Program-made: the position numbers and the translations under genes
The notes under the pieces: generated by a model
Database searches by the model: none
Seen by the model: only the letters and a program-made list of their open reading frames with translations
Told to the model about the DNA's origin: nothing
From: Linnemannia hyalina
Taxonomy: Eukaryota; Mortierellomycota; Mortierellomycetes; Mortierellales; Mortierellaceae
Assembly: GCA_019671135.1 (NCBI GenBank)
Contig: JAHRHY010000002.1
Location: 1,798,001 to 1,862,000 of the forward strand
Length of the DNA stretch: 64,000 nt
Reading direction: 5' to 3'
Shown here: one piece after another, positions 31,252 through 43,562 of the stretch
Position numbering within the stretch: position 1 is the first letter of the stretch
How the letters are laid out: every line of letters begins with the position of its first letter

Positions 31252-34200
31252 AGGGGTAATAAGACGATGGTCGATGCACATTTTTGTGGTCAAAAGTTTT
31301 GTAATTGTATTGACGAATTCTCCACCATTGTCAGATTGAAGTATTTTAGGAAAGCCGATCAAACAGAATAATTCCCATAGCGCAGTGGCTACAGTTAGAC
31401 CTTTTTTGTTTGGCAAGGCGCGCAAGAAAACAAATCGCGTACAAACATCAACAACTACAAGTAGTCGGACGTTTTTGTTCTTTGTCAACGGAAGCGGACC
31501 TGCCAGATCAATGGCTATGTGTTCTCCTGGAAGTTGAGCATTGATGGCTTTCATAGGATGGTATCCTTTTCGTGCAATATTGAATCGTTGACATTCTCGG
31601 CATCGTTTGATAAAATCGACACATTCTTGTGACAGATGAGGCCAAGTCCTTGTTCATGAATAGAATTGACCATTGCGTTTGCTCCAATATGTCCCATTGC
31701 ATGGGTTGTAAACAATATATTGTTTCTTTTAACTGGATCTACTTCTTTGCGTTCAGTTTCTTTATCTTGGATTAGATGCATGTAGGAAATAATTTTCTTT
31801 TGATCAGCTTTAGTTGTATTTTTATTTGTGATTTCAATTGGATATAGGCGTGATAGGGCATCGGGTAATACGTTAAGAATGCCTGGGCGATAGTGCACCG
31901 TGAAAGTATAGTTTAAGATTGTTTCTTGCCAGTTGGTGAGCATTGAGTTGAGCTCAGGTTGAGTATGGATGTATACAAGTGAACGATGATCGGTATATAA
32001 GTCAAAGTGTCTTCCCCAGAGGTAGTAGTGAAAACGATTGAGCGCAAAGACAATCGCTAACAATTCTCTATGCGTTGCTGAATATCTGCGTTCACGATCT
32101 TGCAAAGATCGCGACATGAATGATATATAGTTGATAGTGTCTGGGTACTTTGGACCCTTTGGAAGTTGATAGAGTACAGCGCCAATCCCGACGTTAGAAG
32201 CATCAGTTGCTACATAGAAAGGTTGACTGAAGTCTGGGAAGGACAAGACAGGGGCTATGAGCAAGATATTTCGTAGTGCATCAAAGGCGCGCTTCTGCTC
32301 ATCATTCATTACGAAAGAGTCGGTTCGACTGCGAAGTGCATCTAGAGGTGCTGCGACCGTACTGAAGTTTGGAACATATTCACGGAAAAAATTACACGTT
32401 CCGAGGTAAGATTGGATTTGTTTGGCGCAAGTGGCATATTCCACCTTGTGCATGTTCACAAGCTTCTTGGTGTCAACACTCTTGCCATGGAGACCCACAA
32501 GGAATCCAAGGAGTGAGATCTGTGTGCTGAAGAAGTTGCATTTATCGCGGTTGATAATTAATTTTGCCTCGTTGAGACGTTTAATTACAATCTTTACGTG
32601 TTCAGCGTGCTCTTTTCTCGAACGTGAAAATATAACGATGTCATCAATAAAGTTGCACACAAACGGTAGATCACCGAGGATCCGGTTCATTCCACGCTGA
32701 AATAGACTCGACAGAGGCTTCAAACCAAATGGTGCTTTTTTGAACATGTATTGAGTACCCTTATGCATGAATGCCGTGAGAGGTTGGTCCTCTTCGTGGA
32801 TTGGTAGTCTGTGGTATGCTTGTGTGAGATCGATCGTGGTGTACACAGCGTTGCCTGATAGGCGGTTGAGAATATCTGGTATAAGTGGCAATGGATAATT
32901 GTCGTCTGGTAGGTGTTTGTTTAAGGGTCTTGGATCAAGACACACACGCCATAGTGTTTTGTTTCCTTCTGCATCTTTCTTTGCTGCTAGCGTTAATGAA
33001 TTGTTATGGACGTTGCCTACAGGGGCTAGTTTGATTACATCGTCATTCTTCCATTTCCTGATTGCTTCATCGAAAATAGGAATTTGTTTTTCTGCAAATG
33101 GACGCGGTCGTCTAAAAAGCACAGTGCCTTCAGGTACAGGAAGAAATACCTTCATTTCCGGAACGGGACAATGACTGGTGACGGGAACTTGTTTATTCTC
33201 CTTTAGTACACCTTCAATAGCCTTGAGGAAGGTTTCTTTTTCTTTGATATATTGTTTTGTTTTTTCCTGACTTGGAATTTTTCCTGGTATGAGTGAAGGT
33301 TTGTGGTCCGGATCTGGATCTGGAAGAGTTGTAGCATCCGCTCCTGGGTCAGGTAGTCCGGTTATGCTCAGTCCAAATCGGTGGAAGAGATCGATTCCAA
33401 TTGTGAATGGATATTGCTGATCTATGACCTCCAGTGGTGCTGACACATAGTGAATTCCAACCTGTAGTTCGATGTTATCTGTTCTTCCAGTTCTTGGGAT
33501 TGTGATTGACTGATCAACGAGCGTGATGACTCCATCGACTGGGTTGATGTTCACTTTGTGTTTTTCTGCTATGTCCCGACGAATGCAAGAGTCTGTGGCT
33601 CCTGTGTCAACTAGTGCTTCGTACTTCTCTCCTTCGAATGTGATGGTAGTGAGAACTCTTTTTTCTCTGTCGGAGATGTTGGGTGCTTGTAGTGCTCGCA
33701 AAGTGATTGTTTTATTGTTTGTTGTATTGTAGAAGCTAAGCGAATCCATTTTCCCTAGCAGTTCCTGTAAAAGGGTGTCCTCAAGTCGTATCGCCCGAAT
33801 GTTATTGTGTAATTGTGTTGATCCTGGTAGAATGGATGATGAGGCGACAGTGATGCTTGGGTTGTTTGTGCTTGCTTGCTTTGATAGTTGTTGTTGGTTG
33901 CGGAGGTGAAGTGCTTGTTTTATTGTAAACTTATGGGCACGCGAAAGAGAAATTAGTTCCGGCTCTTCTTCGGTGGCTTTGTTGTTTGTTGTATGACTGC
34001 TTAATGCAAATTCCTCTTTCTTTGCGTTCTGAATTGATTGACATTCCTTTATTTCTCCCCCCTTTTCAACATCTAAACGCATATCCAAACAAGGGCTTGG
34101 CACTGACACCGTTGTGGCAGGCGTGGGGTTTGTACGTACTCGTTGTATGACAGGAATGCGATTAACACCAGTAGCATTATTTTTGATTGTTATGGCACAT

Positions 34201-36101
34201 TGTGTATGTTGTGTATTCAGTTCTATATTGTCTATGTTGTTTATGTTGCTAATGCTATTGTTTATGTTTTTAGTGTCGAGGGACTCGACCAAGTGGCTCA
34301 TAATGTCCGTCTTGTCTGCGTGATCATTAGGATTGCTGGTTGCCTGCGGGTTATTTTGCAGAGAGAAGGGTATGTCAGTGTTATTATTGCTTTGATTAAA
34401 TGTTAATTCAGCATAATTATTTAGTTTCATTGCATTTATGGTGATGGTAGATTGCTTACCTTGAGTACCGTTCTGCTGTTGTTCTTGACGCATTCTTGTG
34501 CGGCAGTCTGCATAGGTGTGACCCCTGTTGCTGCAGAATGTGCAGAATCGGCAGTCCTTGGTTTCGTGCGAGTTATTCCAGCTGCAGCCTTGGCAGAACT
34601 TCATGCCTGCTCGAGGAGGTTGCCCGGGTGCTTGCCCAAAAGGGGGCTGACTGTTGCTGCGTCCCATGGGGTTCATTCTCCCTTGTCCTCGGCCTCGGAA
34701 AGTTCCTCTGAGTGCTCCGCGAGATGCTCCGCGTGATCCTCGAACTCCATTTGTGAAGGTGTTGTGCCGTGGCCCAAAAGACTGCTGCTGCTGTTGCAAT
34801 TGATCCTGAGATCGTCCCACTGCCCGAGGTTGATCGATTGCATCCTCAGGTCCCGTTAATGTGCTCATCAGTGCACATAGGGTATTGATCGATTTAAAGG
34901 CTGTGGCGTCTGGGTTCTTTATCTGATGCTTAAAGAGCAGGAAATCGTACTCCATCCCCGGGATCGACCTCCCGAGTTGATGAAGGATGATGTCGTTATC
35001 GTCTTGGATTCCATTCACTCGTGCATGCCGAAGGATACGAGCGGAATAACGGTTATACGTCTCGCCCATATTGCGTCCCATGTCTGCCATGTTCCGCATG
35101 TTCTCCAAACGTTCCTCTTTGGTGAGGCAGATGCTGAGGAATACCTTCTCCGCCATGTCCCAACCGATGTTTCCTTCGATGGCGGCGAATCGACGTTGTA
35201 GCTCTTGTTGATAATGGTCGTCGTTAGTGAGGACGATGAGATACCGATGACACTCGTTTTCGAAGGTATCCATGCCGAGACGTGTTTTGAGATGGGTTGC
35301 GAAGCGCTCGAGAAAGACTCTGGTCTCATTGGTTTCATAGGCTGTGGCTGGATTCAACGAGAATCTGGGCATGTCGGGTGTTGGTTTGATGGCCGCTTGT
35401 TGGGTCATTGATGTTGCGACTACCGCCGTTGGGGTGTTGTTGGCAATTGTTGCGGTCGCTGCTGTTGGCGTTAATATGGTGGAGTGTGCTGAGATGGTGG
35501 ACCCTGGGTGCTTCTTTATCCTGAGCTCATACAGCGATGACTCCAGTTGCTTGATCAATTGTGCATTGTCTTTCTCCTTGTCTTTGTTGATAGCAATTTG
35601 TTGCTGATAGTGTTGGAGCAGGTGCTGAGGTGGTCGTCCTGCCAGAAGAGTCGACATGTACACAATCTGTTCGGATAGAGCGATGTTCTCCGCTTTGAGA
35701 CTGGCCAGCGTGTTGGTTGCGACTTCGCGGAAGTTGGATGGTGGTGTGTCGGGATATAGATCGGTGACACCAGTATCCGAGTCGACTTCCATTTCTTGGT
35801 CTCCTACATCGGAATCGTTATCCTCGGCGTTCTTGTCCTGCCACGTTGTTCCGACCGGTGCAAGTAATGCATCTGGCTCAGTGCCGCCAGCGGAAGAGTT
35901 GATCGACGTTGTCGGTTCCATGACTTCAGCGGTGGAAGATGTAGCTCCTTCCGTGATGGGGTCGTTAGGCGTTACAATAGTGCCGATGGCGATGGCTGCT
36001 GCTGTTGGTGCCATGATGGTGGTGGTTCGAGGTCGTTTGCCGTTGCTCTTTGCTATTTTTCCCATAGTTGATTCATTTCTGTTTTTTGAATGGGGTAGCA
36101 T
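31252..36101 (-). pseudogene. Element D gag-pol, truncated in integrase
   Basis: A possible start is ATG at 36101 (MLPHSKNRNEST) or at 36065 (MGKIAK). Long Gag region, then two Cys clusters including the CCHC knuckle CTFCSNRGHTYADC, protease ALVDTGATDSCIRRD, RT with FIDDIVIFS, RNase H YVATDASNVGIGAVLY and integrase zinc start HAMGHIGANAM. A one-base frameshift near 31635 separates the catalytic integrase part (LPGEHIAIDLAGPLPL, LQSDNGGEFVN), which stops abruptly at 31252 against the inverted LTR. The third catalytic Glu, C-terminus, chromodomain and 3' LTR are missing. Related to element C in order and motifs, but C lacks the knuckle. The reading frame is otherwise open for about 1,490 codons. 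Confidence 0.85.
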
Positions 36102-36137
36102 AATGAGCAATTAGTCTTTTTTGATTCAAGATCACGT

Positions 36138-36306
36138 TGAAAATTTTTACGCTAGTCACGCACAATCGAATTGATAAGACAAGAGAGGGATCTTTGTTAA
36201 CAGCCCAGACACCTCCATTTATGTCGGTGTCTGGTCATATGACTAAATTACTGTCTCTAGCCTAATTACATTAGCTGACACCCCCGAGACAGGCAAATAT
36301 GCGACA
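36138..36306 (-). repeat. 3' LTR of element C copy 1
   Basis: 169 bp, TGTCGCATATTTGCC...AAAAATTTTCA on the minus strand. Confidence 0.95.
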
Positions 36307-36617
36307 ATCCCCTCCCATGGGAAAGGCTGAAAGCCGTCTGCTTAAAAACGCATATATGCTCTGCTCGTTTGTGTCTAAGAATCACTTGGACTCTGTGCAT
36401 TATTTTACTGTTCTGCCAGGAAAAAATCTGAATAAAAACCTTGCAGACAGGTTGAGGATCAACAATCCTCACATGACATTAATTGTTCACTCAAGGCAAA
36501 AAATCGTTTAAAAATCCTTGCGAGGGGAAAACCCAAGAGGGAAAACCTCGAACGTGATTGTAGGGGAAGCGGAAAAACCCCTACTGCATTATTCATCGGA
36601 TGCACTGATGATGCATG

Positions 36618-39600
36618 CTAATGACGATCAGGCACACGCCCGCGAATCGTCCTAAGCTCAATACTCATCTTCTCGCCATTAGCATTATTTCTTCGCAGTC
36701 GTTTAGACCTGCGTCGATCGACCAATTGATCTTCTTCTTCGTCGGGGTTTGCACGCTTGCATGTACCCTTATTAAGAGCATCACCATTGGATATGTTCTT
36801 TGATGTTTTAGTAGCACCTTTACGTTGCGATGGATTGAGCTCCTGCTCTTGACCCTTAGTCCCGAGAGTCGCGGCCGTTTGACGAGGCTGCGTTAGAGAT
36901 TGCGATCCTGGTAGGTTTTTAGTCTTCCAGTAGTCTGTGATACACTTTCTCTCAATAAAATTCTCTTGAGGCTCCCAGGTTTCCTCTTTGTACCCTTTCC
37001 ATTTTACGCGGTATTCCATCCCCCCCCTAGGTCCATGCCTGTGGTTGAGAACTTTTTCTACTACGTATGTGTCAGTTGCTTCAAAATCGTCGAGCACAAG
37101 CTTTAGCTGCGACGGCGCAAATTTACGACCTAACTCTTCTCCTGTGGCATCCTTCAACACATAGGATCCACCAGTTGTTCGTCTGACTACAATATAAGGG
37201 CCTTCATACCTAGGCGAAAGCTTGTCGCCCAAGATCGGGTCCAAAGACATAACCTTTGCTCCATCAGGGAATTCACTGTGCAGTACTGTTCTATTGAAAC
37301 GCTCAATCATTCGACGTTGAGTTTCACGGGTCTTAGTGTCAATCGCTGGAAAGACGGTCTTGGTCATGTACTCAAGCCGCTTTAAGAGCTCCTCCTGGGA
37401 TGATAACTTCTCTGTCGTGTCCGAAAAATTGCTAATACCATTATAACGCCGCGCAAAAAACAAAGAAAATGGGGACGAATTGTGTAGAGCCACAATTCTG
37501 GTGTTCATAGCTAGCTGTGCCATAGGAACATGTTTCGCCCATGCTTGTTTATGGTCTTGAACCTCTTTGCGAATGATAGTGCATGCTGTTTTCACATGAT
37601 TTTCGGCGACTCCGTTTCCGCGAGGGTGATAAGGGGTGAGTAACCTATGTTGCACTCCCATAGTGGTAGTCATCACTTGCACCGCCTCGTTAACGAATTC
37701 TCTGCCATTGTCAGATTGAAGGATACGTGGAAAACCAATAGTGGTGAAGATTTTGAACAAAACTTTTGCAATGGTCATCCCCTTCTTGTCAGGTATGGGT
37801 TCCAAGAAGACGAACCTTGTACAAACATCAACCAAAATGAGTAGGAATAGGTTTCCATCGCTCTCCACAGGGAATGGACCGGTCAAATCAACCGCCATAT
37901 GTTCACCTGGTAACTGAGCATGAATGGCCGTCAGAGGGTGGTATCCCTTGCGTGCGATGTTGACTCGCTGGCATTCTTGGCAACGCTGAACATACTCCAA
38001 GCAATCCTTGGCCAGATTAGGCCACGTCTTTTGCAACGAATGAATATGCTTGACCATGGCGTTAGTCCCAATGTGACCAAGCGCATGTGCGTCGACTAAC
38101 ACTCCTCTTCTCTCAGAGACAGCTACCGTCACACGTTGAGTGTCGGCATCCTGGATTAAGTGAACATAACCATAAATTTTGCTCGGAGCAGATCCTTGAA
38201 TGCGGGCTGTCCACAACTCTTGAGGAAACTGGCGAGACAAAGCGTCTGGTAAAACGTTCAGAACGCCAGGTCGATAAACAACCTTAAACGTGTAATCCAA
38301 AATAGTCTCCTGCCATGCGGTAAGCATCGAGTTCATATCCTTCTGCGTATGCATAAAAGTAAGAGCGCGATGATCCGTGAAAAGCGTAAAGTGACGGCCC
38401 CACAAATAGTAATGCAACTTCTTCAGTGCAAACACAATTGCCAATAACTCCTTCTGAGTTGTACTATAGCGTCGTTCACTGGGTTGCAATGAGCGCGCAA
38501 CAAAAGAAATATATCTAATGTTTTTGGGATTCGCCTCGCCTTCCGGCAGCTGATATAAAATTGCTCCAATTCCAACGTTAGATGCATCTGTAGCAACATA
38601 TAACGGCAAATTGAAATCCACCCAGCAAATTATGGGCGATAAGACCAACAAATTCTTTAGTGCCTCAAAGCTCTTCAACTGAGCAGCATTCAACGTAAAT
38701 GGACCCACCACATTACGCATAGCATCTAGCGGAGCGCTAATGGTAGCTATAATGGGTACGTGATCGCGGAAAAAATTAAAAGTCCCCATATAAGATTGAA
38801 CCTGCTTACCCGTAGTTGGGGGTTTCCAATCATTGATATTCACCAATTTATTGGGATCAATTCTTTTTCCATCAAGATCCACAATGAAGCCCAGCAACGC
38901 CACCTGCGTACTGTAGAACTTGCACTTGTCAAGGTTAATAATAAGCTTGGCATCAGTTAGCCGTTTAACCAACTCTATCATCTGAATCGCATGATCGCTT
39001 CTGTTCTTTGATGCGAGAAGAATGTCATCGATAAAATTTCTGACAAATTTCAAATCCCCAAGGATTCGGCTCATGCCACGCTGAAACAAACTGGACAAGG
39101 GCTTCAATCCAAAAGGAGCCTTCTTGAACATATATTGAATCCCGTTATGCATAAATGCCGTCAACGGCTGATCTTCTTCATGGATTGGTAATCGATGATA
39201 CGCCTGCTTTAGGTCCACAGTCGAGAACACTGCATTGCCTCCAGCAAATTGCATGATGTCTGATATAAGTGGTACCGGAAAATTATCATCGGGTAGGTGC
39301 GCGTTTAAGGGCCGCGGATCCAAGCACACTCGGTAGAGAGTCTTGTTTCCGTTAGCATCTTTCTTAGCCGCTAGCGTTAATGTGTTGTTGTGTGCATTAC
39401 CTGCAGGTGCTAATGTAATTACATCATCCTTCAGCCAATTCTGGATTGCTTCATCAAGAACCGGCATTTGCGATGCAGCAAATACTTTAGGTCTGCGGTA
39501 GAGGATAACGTCATCAGGGACTGGCAAATACACCTTCATTTCAGGTATAGTACAATGACTTGTATTTGGAATCTTGGCGTTTAACCTCAGCGACTCTTCT

Positions 39601-42224
39601 ATACTCTTCATGAACGCGTCCTTTTCCGCAATAAATTCCTGCGTCTTTTCTCGTTCTGGAATCGTGAGAGGTATCAGCGTGGGCTTTTCGTCTTCAACTG
39701 GCGCTGGCATCCGTCCAGACGACTCATCTGCATCGGGTAGTCCAACGATATTGAATCCATAGCGGTGAAAGAGATCCATGCCAATGGTAACTGCATGACT
39801 CTGTTCAATAACCTCATATGGCGCGCTAAGCACATTCTGTCCACAGACAATCTCTACGTTTTCCGTTTCTCCAACGCGTTTAATGACAGACGAGTCAGCT
39901 AATTCAATGTATCCTTCCATTGGTTTAACCGGAATAGAATACTTTTTGACTACAGCTGCACTAATAAATGAATGTGTGGCACCAGTATCAATGAGTGCAA
40001 GATGTCGCTCTTGATTAAGATAAACAGGAACAAACAGTCGATTATCCGGCTGATGTTTTCGTTTACTTGAACCATAGTGCTTGTGTACTAACTCAAAGTC
40101 CTTCTCTCCAAAGGAGAATAATGGGTAACCATCACATGCGTCTGACACTGGGTTATCACTAATTGAAAATCTTTCGAAGGCCCTTAGGTACTCGTCGTCT
40201 ACTACATCCTCGATGTTGTACTCGGCCGGTGCATTATCTCTTCCTTCTTTAACAATGCCCATAGCTCCATACTTCACCTTTGCTTGGTCGACAGCCACTT
40301 TAGCATCACCGCTACCTTCCCCCCCGTCGAGAGGATGCATCGGCAATGGACCTACATGAACTCTCATACCCAAACCGGATTCACCACGCAGTTTGCTCTT
40401 CAATTCGATTTTCGCAATACCCTTTGCATTCTTCTTTTTCTTCTTTCTCTTCTTCACTGTTTCACTCCGTGGGTTGATGTCACTGACATTCTTCTCGTCA
40501 GTTGTTGTTTCATTCACTATGACTACTTCTGTTAAACTGTGCGACTGCTCCTCCAGTTCATGTACATCAGTTTGTTGCATCTCACTGCTTGTTTCCACCT
40601 GTTTGGAATGCAGAATGAAAGACGCGTCGTTAGTCATGCGGTCATGTTCGACTTCGGTGACGTCACCATTTTCGTTACTCATCTCAACGACATCTTGGTC
40701 GACAACAGACATCTCACCACCATCTACTTCAACTTTTTCTTCAGATGCATCATCATACTCAACAGTGTGGTTTAGCTTACCATTGCTGTTTCCTCTGCCA
40801 GGATAAGGATGGTGTCCACGGTTGAAGTTCCTCTTGTAACCTCCACGACCATGACTGCCTCCTCGACCTCTAGGCGCACCAGAACCACTACCATTACCGA
40901 AGGCGCCACGTTGACCGCCGAATCCAGCATTCCCCTTCTGGACCGAACTGTCACCCGCTGTAGGAACTTGGTTGATGCTACCACCAGTAGTCCCCCCGAC
41001 ACGCGTTCCACTTGTCGTCGCAAGCGTTGCTGCTGCCGCTGCCCTCTTCTGCTGGTTGATGAGCTTATCCTTTAAACTCTGGGCCTGCCTCGCTGCTTCG
41101 TTATCTGCAGCCCCGGTCAATCGTCTCCTCTCCAAAATAACCGGTGCCCACTCATCACTGTCTGCGGGTCCCTGCATATGCTGCAAACTGTCCATATAAG
41201 ACTCGAAGGTTGTTTCATCAGGTGCCACACCCAGCATCCCCTCAAGGACCGCAATGCGCTTCTGTAACAAGATCATCGTAAGAACGCTCGGGTCGACCGC
41301 TCTCTGCAGCAAGAATAACAAATCAGCGAACTTGGGTAAGTCCTTGACTTGGTACATATCCATCAACCTCTTCATCCGATGGTAGTACTGCTTGTACGAT
41401 TCACCTCGTTCTAACCCCATCTTGATCACCTTCTCAACCTCATCTGTTCTCTCAGTCTGCGTCATAGCACTCTCCACAAACACTTTCTCGCATCTCGCCC
41501 ACGGCCACTTTCCTTCAGGGTCACGACTCAAGACTGCATTCATGGCATCAGACGCTTTGCGATCCATATTCGCCAAGCACAACAACCTTGAACATCTCTC
41601 ATCGAACCCGCCCGTCGTGAACTTTGTTACTCCTATTCTATGGAATTCGTACAGGAACTCTCGGACGTTGGTAATCAAGGGACCGTGGATCTTGATGTCA
41701 AGAACAGGAAGCAGATGAGCCTCGACCAACCGATGGTAACGCGGAAACTCATTCGACAACTTGATCTCGTCAATCTTTCCACCCTTCTTAACCCCCAACT
41801 CCTCATTCTCCTCTCTGGTCACAACACTAGAGAATGCCGTCCTCCCCATGGACCTCTCAGCACTCTCTAGGTCATCCAGCATGACATTCCACTCGTTCAT
41901 CGCGGTCTTGGCCTCAGCGATCTGACGTGTTAGTTCCGCCAACTTTGGTCGCTCCTGGTCGCCCTCCTCTTGGCTCAACCCTTGGATGCGCGCGGCTAAC
42001 TGCATCTTCTGTCTCGTCAACGTCGCCAGTTGCATCGAATACTCCTTCATCTTTCCTCTGGCTGCATGGGCATCCATAAAGTCAGAGCCAACAGTCTCCT
42101 GCATGTCAACATCAACGTCCATGCCTGCTCCCTCATCTCGTCCCGACGTCAAGGTAAGTGCATCTAACGCACCAACAACCTTATTGCCAACGTCCTCGTT
42201 CTTCTTTGCCGTATTCGCTGCCAT
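36618..42224 (-). CDS. Element C gag-pol polyprotein, copy 1 (1,868 aa)
   Basis: A single uninterrupted frame. Residues 1 to about 700 are Gag-like: a coiled-coil start, a capsid-type helical region, then a Gly/Arg block (GAPRGRGGSHGRGGYKRNFN) where other elements have a CCHC knuckle, and acidic and Lys-rich stretches. Then protease LALIDTGATHSFI (about 745), RT with RNFIDDILLAS (about 1064), RNase H YVATDASNVGIGAIL (about 1208), integrase zinc HALGHIGTNAM...CQEC (about 1379), catalytic core MAVDLTGPF...LQSDNGREFVN (about 1442), chromodomain YVVEKVLNHRHG...YRVKWKGY (about 1720) and a basic tail RRSKRLRRNN that may be a nuclear signal. Differs from copy 2 at a few residues (Met versus Val near 290; Val versus Met near the end). 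Confidence 0.93.
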   Translation of the reverse strand: MAANTAKKNEDVGNKVVGALDALTLTSGRDEGAGMDVDVDMQETVGSDFMDAHAARGKMKEYSMQLATLTRQKMQLAARIQGLSQEEGDQERPKLAELTRQIAEAKTAMNEWNVMLDDLESAERSMGRTAFSSVVTREENEELGVKKGGKIDEIKLSNEFPRYHRLVEAHLLPVLDIKIHGPLITNVREFLYEFHRIGVTKFTTGGFDERCSRLLCLANMDRKASDAMNAVLSRDPEGKWPWARCEKVFVESAMTQTERTDEVEKVIKMGLERGESYKQYYHRMKRLMDMYQVKDLPKFADLLFLLQRAVDPSVLTMILLQKRIAVLEGMLGVAPDETTFESYMDSLQHMQGPADSDEWAPVILERRRLTGAADNEAARQAQSLKDKLINQQKRAAAAATLATTSGTRVGGTTGGSINQVPTAGDSSVQKGNAGFGGQRGAFGNGSGSGAPRGRGGSHGRGGYKRNFNRGHHPYPGRGNSNGKLNHTVEYDDASEEKVEVDGGEMSVVDQDVVEMSNENGDVTEVEHDRMTNDASFILHSKQVETSSEMQQTDVHELEEQSHSLTEVVIVNETTTDEKNVSDINPRSETVKKRKKKKKNAKGIAKIELKSKLRGESGLGMRVHVGPLPMHPLDGGEGSGDAKVAVDQAKVKYGAMGIVKEGRDNAPAEYNIEDVVDDEYLRAFERFSISDNPVSDACDGYPLFSFGEKDFELVHKHYGSSKRKHQPDNRLFVPVYLNQERHLALIDTGATHSFISAAVVKKYSIPVKPMEGYIELADSSVIKRVGETENVEIVCGQNVLSAPYEVIEQSHAVTIGMDLFHRYGFNIVGLPDADESSGRMPAPVEDEKPTLIPLTIPEREKTQEFIAEKDAFMKSIEESLRLNAKIPNTSHCTIPEMKVYLPVPDDVILYRRPKVFAASQMPVLDEAIQNWLKDDVITLAPAGNAHNNTLTLAAKKDANGNKTLYRVCLDPRPLNAHLPDDNFPVPLISDIMQFAGGNAVFSTVDLKQAYHRLPIHEEDQPLTAFMHNGIQYMFKKAPFGLKPLSSLFQRGMSRILGDLKFVRNFIDDILLASKNRSDHAIQMIELVKRLTDAKLIINLDKCKFYSTQVALLGFIVDLDGKRIDPNKLVNINDWKPPTTGKQVQSYMGTFNFFRDHVPIIATISAPLDAMRNVVGPFTLNAAQLKSFEALKNLLVLSPIICWVDFNLPLYVATDASNVGIGAILYQLPEGEANPKNIRYISFVARSLQPSERRYSTTQKELLAIVFALKKLHYYLWGRHFTLFTDHRALTFMHTQKDMNSMLTAWQETILDYTFKVVYRPGVLNVLPDALSRQFPQELWTARIQGSAPSKIYGYVHLIQDADTQRVTVAVSERRGVLVDAHALGHIGTNAMVKHIHSLQKTWPNLAKDCLEYVQRCQECQRVNIARKGYHPLTAIHAQLPGEHMAVDLTGPFPVESDGNLFLLILVDVCTRFVFLEPIPDKKGMTIAKVLFKIFTTIGFPRILQSDNGREFVNEAVQVMTTTMGVQHRLLTPYHPRGNGVAENHVKTACTIIRKEVQDHKQAWAKHVPMAQLAMNTRIVALHNSSPFSLFFARRYNGISNFSDTTEKLSSQEELLKRLEYMTKTVFPAIDTKTRETQRRMIERFNRTVLHSEFPDGAKVMSLDPILGDKLSPRYEGPYIVVRRTTGGSYVLKDATGEELGRKFAPSQLKLVLDDFEATDTYVVEKVLNHRHGPRGGMEYRVKWKGYKEETWEPQENFIERKCITDYWKTKNLPGSQSLTQPRQTAATLGTKGQEQELNPSQRKGATKTSKNISNGDALNKGTCKRANPDEEEDQLVDRRRSKRLRRNNANGEKMSIELRTIRGRVPDRH

Positions 42225-42986
42225 TCTCTATGACCCAATTAAAGGAAAAGAAAACAAACAGACAAGCAGAATAAACAGAAAACGAAATGAGCTTTTGAAA
42301 ACTGATGATCAACCAGACTGCACCCCAGAAAAAATAATACTGTTACTACTAACGTCAACTTCCAGTACTTTTTTGCTCAGTGATCCACTTGATTCAAAAT
42401 AAAAATAAAAAACAACACCCAGAAAAAACTAAAAGTTTTCTAATGCAAATGAATTCGGATGAGGGCACACCTAAATGCCAACAAAGACGAATCCCGCGTT
42501 TATTTGAACAAGAATGTCCTTGATCAAAACTAACGGTGAGTTTTCTAATGAATCTCTGCTACCGTGTTATATGAAGACCTCAAATGACCACACAGATGTA
42601 TGATCGCACTTGAAAGCTCCAACACAAAAAGGTAGAATAGTAACCAAATAATAACAACGAAAGTAACCGCCTGTTACACTTCGTATTAATGATCAGTCTC
42701 TGCTGTAACCTTGTCACTAGTGACCAGATACACGCACGAAATGACCACAAATAAAAGAAAAGGATCCTGTCCTTGTTGGATTATCCTGAAAATAGAGAAA
42801 AATCCTGACAGTAAAGGTCCTGTTCTGTAATGATCCGTAAATGCTCCCGTTACGTCCTGAATCGCTCCTGTAGATTGATGGAGTGTTCCTCGTAATGGGT
42901 TGAATGAATAAATAAATGAGTGGATGGATCCTGTCAATCGTTCGACGGATTCTGATCCCGATCCGTGTTGTATTTATCAAAAAAAA

Positions 42987-43155
42987 TGAAAATTTTTACG
43001 CTAGTCACGCACAATCGAATTGATAAGACAAGAGAGGGATCTTTGTTAACAGCCCAGACACCTCCATTTATGTCGGTGTCTGGTCATATGACTAAATTAC
43101 TGTCTCTAGCCTAATTACATTAGCTGACACCCCCGAGACAGGCAAATATGCGACA
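42987..43155 (-). repeat. 5' LTR of element C copy 1
   Basis: 169 bp, identical by eye to the 3' LTR. Contains CGACATAAATGG as a possible TATA box. Confidence 0.95.
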
Positions 43156-43160
43156 CACGT

Positions 43161-43401
43161 TATGACAATGATCTTTCTTTTGTTCTTCCGATCTCTCTTG
43201 TTATAAATCTGGTCCGTTGGACTCTACTACACTATAATAGTTCGTGTGTTATTCAAGAGAGTGCTTTGGTTCCGTGTTATAGATACCGCGCTTGTTGATG
43301 GACGTTGTCCTTGGGCTTTGATGGATTGAGTGGTTTGGATGGATGGATGTAATGTGTGATACTTCGAATAAACGATACCCTTGAATCTTCACTTAAAAAA
43401 A
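43161..43401 (-). other. Leader of element D (5' part)
   Basis: 240 bp between the 5' LTR of D and the C insertion; the leader resumes at 36132-36102. No open frame. Element C inserted here with duplication CACGT (36133-36137 and 43156-43160). Confidence 0.8.
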
Positions 43402-43562
43402 TGAAAAATATAGCGTACCTTGGAGTAAGTGAGAAAGAAGATGGGGGTTCGTTTATTACTAAGTCTAGGGTTTAAATACCAAGGGACACTGCCCTTAATT
43501 ATCTCACTGAGTACGCTTCTTGATAATGTACAGTCACGAAAATGCGACACTCTCACGTAACA
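43402..43562 (-). repeat. LTR of family D, right (5' LTR of D)
   Basis: 161 bp on the minus strand, in the proper orientation to be the 5' LTR of D. It is followed on that strand by TTTTTTTAAGTGAAGATTC, the D leader. Confidence 0.9.

Larger units (their letters stand above)
36138..43155 (-). mobile_element. Element C, copy 1 (7,018 bp, intact) inserted in D leader
   Basis: LTRs are 36138-36306 and 42987-43155 (169 bp, identical by eye). Duplication CACGT on both sides. One long gag-pol frame. The same length as copy 2 (52774-59791), with only scattered single-base differences seen. A purine tract (gggaggggat) precedes the 3' LTR. The sequence after the 5' LTR is T-rich, with no TGG primer site. 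Confidence 0.95.

Noticed and set aside
38087..42402. Open frames antisense to element C
   Set aside because: They recur in both C copies because the copies are nearly identical; shadows of gag-pol.
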